Shown piece by piece: positions 24,025-32,639 of a stretch of DNA of 64,000 nt. How positions within the stretch are numbered: position 1 is the stretch's first letter; each line of letters begins with the position of its first letter. Where the stretch lies: the NCBI RefSeq assembly GCF_001280015.1, contig NZ_LGDV01000251.1, forward strand, positions 369,799-433,798. The letters are read 5' to 3'. Both the position numbers and the translations under genes were made by a program. Under the pieces are notes generated by a model. It did no database searches and was not told where the DNA came from. It was given only the letters and a program-made list of their open reading frames with translations. Source of the stretch: Streptomyces sp. MMG1121. Its GTDB lineage: Bacteria > Actinomycetota > Actinomycetes > Streptomycetales > Streptomycetaceae.

Positions 24025-27000
24025 GTGACGCAGGAACGCGCCGACGCGGCGCTCGATCTGCCCGGAATCGTTGGCGAACTGCTCGGGCTCCCCGTGACGG
24101 ACATCGACGAGGACGCGCATCTCATCCAGCTCGGGCTGGACTCGCTGTCGATGATGAGGATCGCCGGGCGATGTCGCCGCGCGGGCCTCGACATCGCCTT
24201 CGCCGACCTCATGACCGAGCCGACGCTCGCGGCCTGGCAGCGGCTGGTCGAGGAGCGGGGTGCGGTCGGTGAGGCGGCCGTGACCCTGCACGTGGACGAG
24301 ACCGAGCCCTTCGAGCTCGCCCTCATGCAACACGCCTACTGGGTGGGTCGCACCGAAGGGCAGCAACTCGGCGGCGTGGCCGCGCACTTCTACAACGAGT
24401 TCGACGGGTGGGACGTGGACCCGGCCCGCCTCGAAGCAGCCGTACGGGCCGTCATCGCGCGGCACGGCATGCTGCGCGTGAGCATCCTCGACGACGGCCG
24501 CCAGCGCATCCTCTCCGAGAGCCCCTGGCCCGGACTGCGCGTGCACGACCTGCGCGACCTGGACGCGGCTGGCGCGGAACACCGGCTGGACGAGCTGCGC
24601 CGGACCCTCTCGCACCGCCGTATGGACATCGCCACCGCCGAGGTCTTCGACGTCCAGCTGTCGCTGCTCGCGGACCGCCGCACGCGCCTGCACGTCAACC
24701 TCGACATGGTCGCCGCGGACGCGCTCAGCCTGCGCGTGCTGCTGGCCGACCTGGCCCGCGCCTACTCCGGCGTATCGCTGCCCGCCCTGGACTACAGCTA
24801 CCCGCGCTACCTCGCCGAGCGCCGAGCCGCCGCCGAGACGCCTATCCACAAGGCCGTGCTGGAGGCCGATCGCGCGTACTGGCACGAGCGGCTGCCCGAG
24901 CTGCCTGCCGCGCCCCGACTTCCCGCGTCCACCGGTGAGACGGAAGCCGTCACCGTCGTACGGCGCCATCTGCACCTCGACGCCGAGCAGACCCGGCGCT
25001 TCGACGAAGCCGCCCGCCGCCACGGGCTCACGCCCGCCATGGCGCTCGCCGCCGTGTTCGCCGAGTCACTGCAAGCCTTCAGTGCCGAACCGGACTTCCT
25101 GCTGAACCTGCCACTGTTCGACCGCGAGCCGCTGCACGACGACGTGGCCTCGCTCGTGGGCGACTTCACCTCGTCGGTGCTGCTCGCCTGGCACGGAGCG
25201 GCACCCGGCACCTTCGCCGAACGTGCAGCCCGCCTGCAGAAGCGATTCCACGAGGACGCCGCGCACGCCGGCTACTCGGGTGTCGAGGTGCTGCGCGACG
25301 CCTCCCGGCTGCACGGCGACCGCGTCCTCGCCCCCGTCGTCTACACCAGCGCCCTCGGCCTGGGCGAACTGTTCGCCGACGCCGTGCGGGAGAGTTTCGG
25401 CGAGGCGTCCTGGATCATCTCCCAGGGCCCGCAGGTCTGGCTCGACGCACAGGTCACCGAGGTCGGCGGCGGGCTGCTGGTCAACTGGGACGCGCGTGAG
25501 GACGCGTTCGCGCCCGGTGTCCTCGACACGATGTTCGCCGCCTACCAGGCTCTTCTGGAGCGGCTGCCGGACGATCCGGCGGCTTGGACCGCTCCCGTGC
25601 CGTCGATGCTGCCCGAAACCCAGCGGGCGGCGCGGACCGCCGTCAACGCCACCGACTGGAACGCCGGCACGGCACGCCTGCACGACGGCTTCTTCGAGCA
25701 GGCCGCCGCCCACCCCGACGCACCCGCCCTGCTCTGGGGAGGGGACTGCTCACTGTCGTACGGCGAACTTGCGCAGCAAGCACTGAGGCTGGCCGGGAGC
25801 CTGCACGCACGTGGCGTCCGGCCGGGGGATCTGGTCGCCGTCACACTGCCCAAGGGGCCTGACCAGATCACCGCTGTGCTGGCCGTCCTGGCCGCCGGTG
25901 CCGCCTACCTGCCCTTGGGGATCGACCAGCCCGCGGTCCGCCGCGAGCGCATCAACGCATCGGCCGGGATACGTCTGGTCCTGGACGACATCGCTGTGCC
26001 GGAGGGGACCGAGCCCCTGACCGCGCCTGTGCCCGGGACCGCGGCCGACCTCGCATACGTCATCTACACCTCGGGCTCCACAGGAGAACCCAAGGGCGTC
26101 GAGGTCCCCCACGCGGCCGCCGTCAACACGATCGCAGACCTCAACCACCGCTTCGGCACGGGTGGTTCGGACCGCACCCTGGCCGTCTCCGCGCTCGACT
26201 TCGACCTGTCGGTGTACGACGTCTTCGGCACACTCGCCGTCGGCGGCGCCGTCGTGTGTGTCGAGGAGCCTGCTCGCAGGGACGCCACCGCCTGGGCCGA
26301 ATTGGTGCGTGCGCACGGGGTGACCGTCGTCAACTGTGTGCCCGCCCTGCTGGACATGCTCGTCACCGCCGCCGGAGCCGACGGGCTGCCGTCCCTGCGG
26401 CTGGCGCTGCTGGGCGGCGACTGGGTTCCCCTGGACCTTCCAGGGCGGGTGCGCGCGGTGGCGCCCGACTGCCGGTTCGTGGCGCTGGGCGGTACGACCG
26501 AGACCGCGATCCACTCCACGGTGTGCGAGGTCGGCGAGGTCCCGGCCGACTGGGTGTCGGTGCCGTACGGGACGCCGCTGCGGGGCGTCAGGTGCCGGGT
26601 CGTCGACGCGCTCGGCCGGGACTGCCCGGACCGGGTGCCCGGCGAGCTGTGGATCGGCGGGACCGGGGTGGCGCGCGGCTACCGTGGGGATGCGACGCGG
26701 ACCGCCGACCGGTTCCTGGAGGCCGACGGGCTGCGCTGGTACCGCACCGGCGACCGCGCCCGGTACTGGCCCGACGGCACCCTGGAGTTCCTCGGCCGCA
26801 CCGACCACCAGGTCAAGATACGCGGCCACCGGATCGAACTCGGCGAGATCCAGGCCGCATTGACCGCCGTGCCCGGTGTGGAGCGGGCACTGGCCATAGT
26901 CGGCGAGGACCGGCGGCTCGCCGCCGCCGTGACCGGCGTCGCCGAACCCGCACAGCTGCGTGCCTTCGCCGCAGAGCGGCTGCCGTCCGCGATGGTGCCC

Positions 27001-30000
27001 GAACGCGTGATCGTCCTCGACGAGTTGCCGCTCACTCCGAACGGGAAGATCGACCGCAAGGCCGTCGCCCGCCGCGTCGCGCAGTGCGCCGAGGCCGCCG
27101 CCAGGCCCGTCACCCCACCGCGCGGCGCACGCGAACAGGACGTGGCACGGGCCTTTGCGGACCTGCTCGGCGCCGGCGAGGTCGGACGGGAGGACGACTT
27201 CTTCGCCCTCGGCGGCGACTCCCTGCTCGGCACCCGCCTGATCGCCCGACTCCGCGCCGAGGGCTACGGCGAAGTGCGACTGACCGACCTGTTCACCCAC
27301 CCCGTGCTGGCCGACTTCGCGGCTCGCCTTCACCCCGACGGCACGCGACGCACCGCTCCGACGGTGACTGCCGATGCCGAACACCGCCACGAACCGTTCC
27401 CCCTCACCGACGTGCAGCGCGCCTACTGGCTCGGCCGCGGCGAGGACTTCACGCTCGGCGGCATCGGCTGTCACTTCTACCGCGAATACGACGTCGAGGA
27501 CCTGGACGTGGCCCGGTTGGAGTCGGCGCTCAACCGGCTGATCCAGCGACACGAGATGCTGCGCGCGGTCGTCGACGGCAGCGGCGAACAGCGCATCCTG
27601 CCCGAGGTGCCGCGCCTCACCGTGGAGGTCACCGACGCGGGACCCCATCCGGACACCGCCCTCGCGCGGCTGCGCAAGACCGCATCGCACCAGGTGTTCG
27701 ACCCGGCCCAGTGGCCGCTGTTCGCCGTACGCGGGGTTCGCGCCGGCCGCCGTACGCGGCTCGCCATCGGCATCGACAACATCGCGCTCGACGCGCTGAG
27801 CATCCTTATCTTCTACGCGGAGCTCGCCGCCCTGTACGCCGACCCGGACGCCGAACTCCCGCCCGTCGACGTGTCGTTCCGCGACTACATGTGCTCCACC
27901 GCCCCGGATCCCGAGGCGGTCTCCGTCGCCCGTGCCTACTGGACCGACCTGCTGCCGCAGCTTCCGTCGGCGCCCGCGCTGCCTCTCGCAAAGGATCCGG
28001 CCGCCGTCCAGCGTCCCCGCTTCACGCGTCGCGAGGCCCGTGTCGCCCCCGAGCGGTGGCAGGTGCTGACCGAGCGGGCCCGAGTACACGGCCTCACCCC
28101 CTCCGGCGTTCTGCTGACCGCCTTCGCCGAGGTGCTCGGCCGGTGGAGCACCCGACCCGACCTCACGCTGAACCTCACCCTGTTCGACCGCCGTGACGTC
28201 CACCCGCACATCGGCAACACCCTCGGAGACTTCACCTCACTGATGCTCGTCTCCTCGCGCCCGCAGGCCGGGGAGAGCTGGGCGGCGCGTGCCAGGCGAG
28301 TCCAGGAGGAGCTGTGGCGCTCCCTGGACCATCGGGAGGTCTCCGCCGTGTGGGTGCTGCGGGAACTCGCCCGCCGGAGCGGTGAGGCGGAGACCACCAT
28401 GCCCGTGGTCTTCACCAGCGCGCTCGGTGTCGGGGGCCGGGTCCCGCAAGCCCCGTTCGACCGGCAGGTCTGGGGGGTCTCGCAGACCCCGCAGGTGTGG
28501 CTCGACCACCAGGTCACCGAGGACGGTGACGGCATCCGCCTCAACTGGGACGTCGTCGAGGAACTCTTCCCCGACGGCCTCGTCGACGCGATGTTCGAGG
28601 CGTACGTGAGGCTGGTCGACTGGCTGGCCACCGGGGACTGGAACACTCCGGCGCCCGACGTGCTGCCCGCTGCCCAGAGCGCGACGCGCGCCGCCGTCAA
28701 CGCCACCGGCCCCGATGTCCCCGGACTGCTGCACGCCGGCTTCTTCCGCCGCGCCGCCGACCAGCCTCAGCGCGTCGCGTTGCTGTGGGGCGACGGCGAC
28801 CGCCTGACCTACGGCGAGCTTGCCGACCGTGCCCTTCGCCTGGCCACCGTCCTTGTGGAGCATGGCGTCCGGCGGGGCGAGACCGTCGCCGTCACCCTGC
28901 CCAAGGGGCCCGACCAGATCGTGGCCGTGCTCGGCGTGCTCGCCGCCGGGGCGGCGTACGTTCCCGTCGGCGTCGACCAGCCCAGCGCCCGCCGCGAGCG
29001 CATCCACCGCCTCGCGGGCGTCCGCCTCGCCGTCACCGAGCCCGGTGCCCAGTCGGTGGGTGGGGTCACGGCCGTACCCGTCGACGCGGCGCCCTCGATG
29101 GACGTGGCCGCCGCTCCCGTCGACGTGCCGACCGACGCGCTCGCCTACGTCATCTTCACCTCCGGCTCCACCGGCGACCCCAAGGGCGTCGAGATCACCC
29201 ACCAGGCGGTCGCCAACACCGTCACGGACATCAACGAGCGCTACCAGGTCACTGACTCCGACCGGGGCCTGGCGGTGTCCGCGCTGGACTTCGACCTCTC
29301 CGTGTACGACGTCTTCGGGCCGCTGTCGGCGGGCGGCGCGGTCGTCCTGATCGGCGAGGACGAACGGCGCGACGCCCGCCGCTGGCTCGACCTCGTCCGC
29401 CGCCGGCGGGTCACCGTCTGGAACACCGTGCCGGCCCTGCTGGACATGCTGCTCGTCACGGCCGAAAGCGGCGCCCAGCCGCTCGACACGCTGCGGCTCG
29501 CGCTGGTCTCCGGTGACTGGGTGGGCCTCGACCTGCCGGGGCGGCTGGCCGAGCAGAGCCCGTGGTGCCGGTTCGTCGCCCTGGGCGGGGCGACCGAGGC
29601 CGCCATCTGGTCCAACGCCCACGAGGTCGACGAGGTCGACCCGGCCTGGACGTCGATCCCGTACGGGCGGCCACTGCGCGGACAGCGCTTCCGTGTCGTG
29701 GACGCGCACGGCCGGGACTGCCCCGACTGGGTACCGGGCGAGCTGTGGATCGGCGGGGCCGGGGTCGCCCTCGGCTACCGCGGCGCACCGGAACTGACGC
29801 GACGCCAGTTCGTGACCGAGAGCGGGGAGCGCTGGTACCGGACCGGTGACCTGGGCCGGTACTGGCCCGACGGGACCCTGGAGTTCCTCGGGCGCTCCGA
29901 CCACCAGGTGAAGATACGCGGCCACCGCATCGAACTCGGTGAGATCGAGGCGGCGCTACGAGAGGCACCCGGGGTGGGCCGGGCCCTGGTCACCGTGGCG

Positions 30001-31551
30001 GGCGAGGGCGCGGCGCGGAGCTTGGCCGCCGCCGTCGTTCCGGCGTCCGATGCGGGATCGGTCGACCTTCGTGGCTCTCAACCGACCACGACGGCACGCG
30101 AGTTCCGTGAACGGGCCCGGCACGTGGAGAGCGCGGTGGCGGATTCCTTCCTGGCCCAGTTGCTCGGCCTGCGCGACGTGACCTCCGGGCTCACCGCAGA
30201 GGGTTGGGCGGCCCGTCTGGGGGCGACCGAGGCACACCTGCCGGTCCTCCGGCTCTGGCTGCGGTGGCTCACGGAACGCAAGGTGCTCGTAGAGGACGCG
30301 GGGGCGTACGCCCCCGGACCCGAGAGCCCCGCAGCGGCACCGTTGGCGGGCGCCCACGACGCCTACACCTCCTTGATCGGCCGAGCGCACCAGCGGCTCA
30401 CCGAGCGGATCGGCGACTACCAGGCCATTCTCGCCGGACAACTGGATGCCTCCGTCCTGCTCGACGACGACATCCTCGCCCCCGCACGTCTCGCAGCGGC
30501 CGACCCGGGCAGTGAGGCTGCCGTGGCGGAAGTGGCCCGGCGCATAGCGCAGTTGGCGCTATCGCTGGGGCGCCCGGTGGAAGTCGCGGAACTCGGCGGC
30601 GGGGACGGTACGTTTGCCGCTCGGCTGCTGGGCCGACTGGCTCCCGAGCAGGTGCGGTACACGCTGCTGGACGGCGACCCGATCCTCGTGGAGGCCGCAC
30701 AGCAGCGGTTGGCCGGGCTTCCGCACGAGTCCGCCTGCCACCGCCTGCACGGCCTGCTCGTCCCCGACGAGCTGCGGCACCGGTTCGACATGGTCCTGGC
30801 CGACCAGGTGCTGCACCGCCACGCGGACCCCTCCCACGGCCCCGCCCTCGCTGCCCTGCTGACGCGGCGCGGCGGGGTGCTGCTGGCCGTGGAACGGGCC
30901 GAGCTCACGCCGGTCGCCCTGCTGACCGCTGCCCTGCTGGACAGCGGGTACGCAGGCTTCGACAGGGAACGGCGGATCGCGGGCACGCCGATGCTGCCCG
31001 CCGAGCGGTGGGCGGAACTGCTGGGCACCGCAGGCTTCCACGACGTCACACACGACTCGCTGGGCGACTCCTTCACCGAAATGCTGCAGGCCCACCGGCC
31101 CGACGACGCCGTCGACCTCGACCCTGCCGCGCTGCGCACCCACGCGGCACAGCGCCTGCCCGCGCACATGGTCCCCGAGCGGATCACCGTCCTGCCGTGG
31201 CTGCCGCTCGGCGCCAACGGCAAGGTCGACCGCGCCATGATCACCGCTCTCGTCACGACCGCCCAGGAGGGCGAGGACCCCGACGAGCCGCCGCAGGGGG
31301 AACTGGAACAGGCCCTGGCCTTGATGTGGACCGAACTGCTCGGCGTACCGGCGGTGGGGCGCCGGCAGAGCTTCTTCACCCTGGGCGGCGACAGCCTTCT
31401 CGCGACCCGCTTCCTCGCACACGTCGCCCAGCGCTACGGCGTACAGCTGCCGCTGCGGCGCCTGTTCGCCGGCCCGACGCTGGAACGGGTCGCGGAATCC
31501 CTCGCGGCAGGGCTGGCGCAGTCCGGCGAGTCCGAGGAGGGCGCGCTGTGA
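24025..31551 (+). CDS. NRPS1: ArCP-Cy-A-PCP-Cy-A(MT-like)-PCP
   Basis: A 2508-residue synthetase. An aryl carrier protein opens it (GLDSLSM, Ser40). Cy1 spans about 94-530 with motif DMVAADALS near 228. A1 spans about 556-1030 (YTSGSTGEPKG, YRTGDR, NGKID). PCP1 has GGDSLLG near 1063. Cy2 spans about 1123-1560 with DNIALDALS near 1252. A2 starts about 1573 and is split after KIRGHRIELGEIEA by a methyltransferase-like insert of about 320 residues (motif VAELGGGDGTFAARL), resuming at NGKVD near 2398. PCP2 has GGDSLLA near 2455. Both A domains have FDLSVYDVFG, the D-L-Y start of the cysteine code of PchE/HMWP2-type domains. It should load salicylate onto the ArCP and form two thiazoline rings. 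GTG start; first gene of a roughly 26-kb operon. Confidence 0.92.
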   Translation: MTQERADAALDLPGIVGELLGLPVTDIDEDAHLIQLGLDSLSMMRIAGRCRRAGLDIAFADLMTEPTLAAWQRLVEERGAVGEAAVTLHVDETEPFELALMQHAYWVGRTEGQQLGGVAAHFYNEFDGWDVDPARLEAAVRAVIARHGMLRVSILDDGRQRILSESPWPGLRVHDLRDLDAAGAEHRLDELRRTLSHRRMDIATAEVFDVQLSLLADRRTRLHVNLDMVAADALSLRVLLADLARAYSGVSLPALDYSYPRYLAERRAAAETPIHKAVLEADRAYWHERLPELPAAPRLPASTGETEAVTVVRRHLHLDAEQTRRFDEAARRHGLTPAMALAAVFAESLQAFSAEPDFLLNLPLFDREPLHDDVASLVGDFTSSVLLAWHGAAPGTFAERAARLQKRFHEDAAHAGYSGVEVLRDASRLHGDRVLAPVVYTSALGLGELFADAVRESFGEASWIISQGPQVWLDAQVTEVGGGLLVNWDAREDAFAPGVLDTMFAAYQALLERLPDDPAAWTAPVPSMLPETQRAARTAVNATDWNAGTARLHDGFFEQAAAHPDAPALLWGGDCSLSYGELAQQALRLAGSLHARGVRPGDLVAVTLPKGPDQITAVLAVLAAGAAYLPLGIDQPAVRRERINASAGIRLVLDDIAVPEGTEPLTAPVPGTAADLAYVIYTSGSTGEPKGVEVPHAAAVNTIADLNHRFGTGGSDRTLAVSALDFDLSVYDVFGTLAVGGAVVCVEEPARRDATAWAELVRAHGVTVVNCVPALLDMLVTAAGADGLPSLRLALLGGDWVPLDLPGRVRAVAPDCRFVALGGTTETAIHSTVCEVGEVPADWVSVPYGTPLRGVRCRVVDALGRDCPDRVPGELWIGGTGVARGYRGDATRTADRFLEADGLRWYRTGDRARYWPDGTLEFLGRTDHQVKIRGHRIELGEIQAALTAVPGVERALAIVGEDRRLAAAVTGVAEPAQLRAFAAERLPSAMVPERVIVLDELPLTPNGKIDRKAVARRVAQCAEAAARPVTPPRGAREQDVARAFADLLGAGEVGREDDFFALGGDSLLGTRLIARLRAEGYGEVRLTDLFTHPVLADFAARLHPDGTRRTAPTVTADAEHRHEPFPLTDVQRAYWLGRGEDFTLGGIGCHFYREYDVEDLDVARLESALNRLIQRHEMLRAVVDGSGEQRILPEVPRLTVEVTDAGPHPDTALARLRKTASHQVFDPAQWPLFAVRGVRAGRRTRLAIGIDNIALDALSILIFYAELAALYADPDAELPPVDVSFRDYMCSTAPDPEAVSVARAYWTDLLPQLPSAPALPLAKDPAAVQRPRFTRREARVAPERWQVLTERARVHGLTPSGVLLTAFAEVLGRWSTRPDLTLNLTLFDRRDVHPHIGNTLGDFTSLMLVSSRPQAGESWAARARRVQEELWRSLDHREVSAVWVLRELARRSGEAETTMPVVFTSALGVGGRVPQAPFDRQVWGVSQTPQVWLDHQVTEDGDGIRLNWDVVEELFPDGLVDAMFEAYVRLVDWLATGDWNTPAPDVLPAAQSATRAAVNATGPDVPGLLHAGFFRRAADQPQRVALLWGDGDRLTYGELADRALRLATVLVEHGVRRGETVAVTLPKGPDQIVAVLGVLAAGAAYVPVGVDQPSARRERIHRLAGVRLAVTEPGAQSVGGVTAVPVDAAPSMDVAAAPVDVPTDALAYVIFTSGSTGDPKGVEITHQAVANTVTDINERYQVTDSDRGLAVSALDFDLSVYDVFGPLSAGGAVVLIGEDERRDARRWLDLVRRRRVTVWNTVPALLDMLLVTAESGAQPLDTLRLALVSGDWVGLDLPGRLAEQSPWCRFVALGGATEAAIWSNAHEVDEVDPAWTSIPYGRPLRGQRFRVVDAHGRDCPDWVPGELWIGGAGVALGYRGAPELTRRQFVTESGERWYRTGDLGRYWPDGTLEFLGRSDHQVKIRGHRIELGEIEAALREAPGVGRALVTVAGEGAARSLAAAVVPASDAGSVDLRGSQPTTTAREFRERARHVESAVADSFLAQLLGLRDVTSGLTAEGWAARLGATEAHLPVLRLWLRWLTERKVLVEDAGAYAPGPESPAAAPLAGAHDAYTSLIGRAHQRLTERIGDYQAILAGQLDASVLLDDDILAPARLAAADPGSEAAVAEVARRIAQLALSLGRPVEVAELGGGDGTFAARLLGRLAPEQVRYTLLDGDPILVEAAQQRLAGLPHESACHRLHGLLVPDELRHRFDMVLADQVLHRHADPSHGPALAALLTRRGGVLLAVERAELTPVALLTAALLDSGYAGFDRERRIAGTPMLPAERWAELLGTAGFHDVTHDSLGDSFTEMLQAHRPDDAVDLDPAALRTHAAQRLPAHMVPERITVLPWLPLGANGKVDRAMITALVTTAQEGEDPDEPPQGELEQALALMWTELLGVPAVGRRQSFFTLGGDSLLATRFLAHVAQRYGVQLPLRRLFAGPTLERVAESLAAGLAQSGESEEGAL

Positions 31552-32639
31552 TCGGCGTTCTCGGCGGATACGGCGCCGTCGGCGGCCATGCGGCCCGCCT
31601 GCTCGCCCGGTGGGGAGCGGGACCGTTGCGCATCGGCGGGCGTGACGACGTACGGGCGAAGCAGCTCGCCGCACAGCTCCCGCACGCGGAGCCGGTCGTG
31701 GTCGACACCGGTGACCCGGCCTCGCTCGCCGCCTTCGTACGGGGCTGTGACCTGGTGGTGAACTGCGCGGGCCCGTCGCACCGCACCTCGCAGCAGGTCA
31801 CGTTCGCCGCGCTGATGGCGGGCGCCCATCTCGTCGACGCAGGAGGCGGTGGGCGGCTGGACCACGTCCGCACGGCCGTCGGCGAGCGCACCGCCCTGTA
31901 CGACGCCGGCGCGCTGCCGGGCCTGTCGGGACTGCTGCCCCGCCATCTGGCGGCGGAGCACTTCGACTCCGTGCACGGACTGACCGCGTACGCCGGTGTG
32001 CTGGACCGCTTCACCCCGACCGGGGCCGACGACTACCTGGACGGTGTCCTCGACGGCGCCAACGAGCCGCTGGCCGCCTGGCGCGACGGCGCCCGCCGCT
32101 CGGGCACACTCCACCGCCTGACCGATCACCGGCTGCCGTACTTCGTCCGCGAGGTGACGGCCTTCCCCTACCTGGACGCGGAGGCCGAGCGGCTCGCCCA
32201 CGACCTGTCGCTCACGTACGGCGACTGGTACACGGCGGTGGACGGCGGACACCTGGCCGCTGCGCTCGCCGAAGCCCGTACGGCGGACCGCGCCGAGGCA
32301 GTTGCGGCCCTGTGCCGGGCCACCGCCCTCGACACCGCGGGCCGCACCCCGTACGTGACGCTCCTCGTCCAGCTCGACGGCGTCCGCGCCGGACGGCCCA
32401 CGACCCGTACGGCGGTCCTGCGCGCGCCGGGCATCGCCCGGCTCACCGGCGCCGTCACCGCCGTCGCGGCCCTGGCGGTCCTGCGTGGCGAGGTGCCGCA
32501 CGGACCGCACTGGGCGGACACGGCACTCGATCCGGCCAGCGCCCTCGCGCGCCTGACGGACGAGCCGGGCCTGTGCGACCTCCATGTGCACGAGTCGGCG
32601 ATCCATGAACTCACCACGGTTGAGGAAGGTGCCCTGTGA
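31548..32639 (+). CDS. Saccharopine dehydrogenase-like NAD(P)-dependent oxidoreductase
   Basis: A 363-residue protein with an N-terminal Rossmann fold, IGVLGGYGAVGGHAARLLAR, and CDLVVNCAGPSHRTSQQVTF, typical of saccharopine dehydrogenase-like reductases. GTG 31548 overlaps the NRPS1 stop by 4 bp. The substrate is unknown; reduction of a thiazoline or an oxidised intermediate is possible. A separate thiazolinyl imide reductase follows, so the two reductases probably act at different steps. Confidence 0.78.
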   Translation: MIGVLGGYGAVGGHAARLLARWGAGPLRIGGRDDVRAKQLAAQLPHAEPVVVDTGDPASLAAFVRGCDLVVNCAGPSHRTSQQVTFAALMAGAHLVDAGGGGRLDHVRTAVGERTALYDAGALPGLSGLLPRHLAAEHFDSVHGLTAYAGVLDRFTPTGADDYLDGVLDGANEPLAAWRDGARRSGTLHRLTDHRLPYFVREVTAFPYLDAEAERLAHDLSLTYGDWYTAVDGGHLAAALAEARTADRAEAVAALCRATALDTAGRTPYVTLLVQLDGVRAGRPTTRTAVLRAPGIARLTGAVTAVAALAVLRGEVPHGPHWADTALDPASALARLTDEPGLCDLHVHESAIHELTTVEEGAL

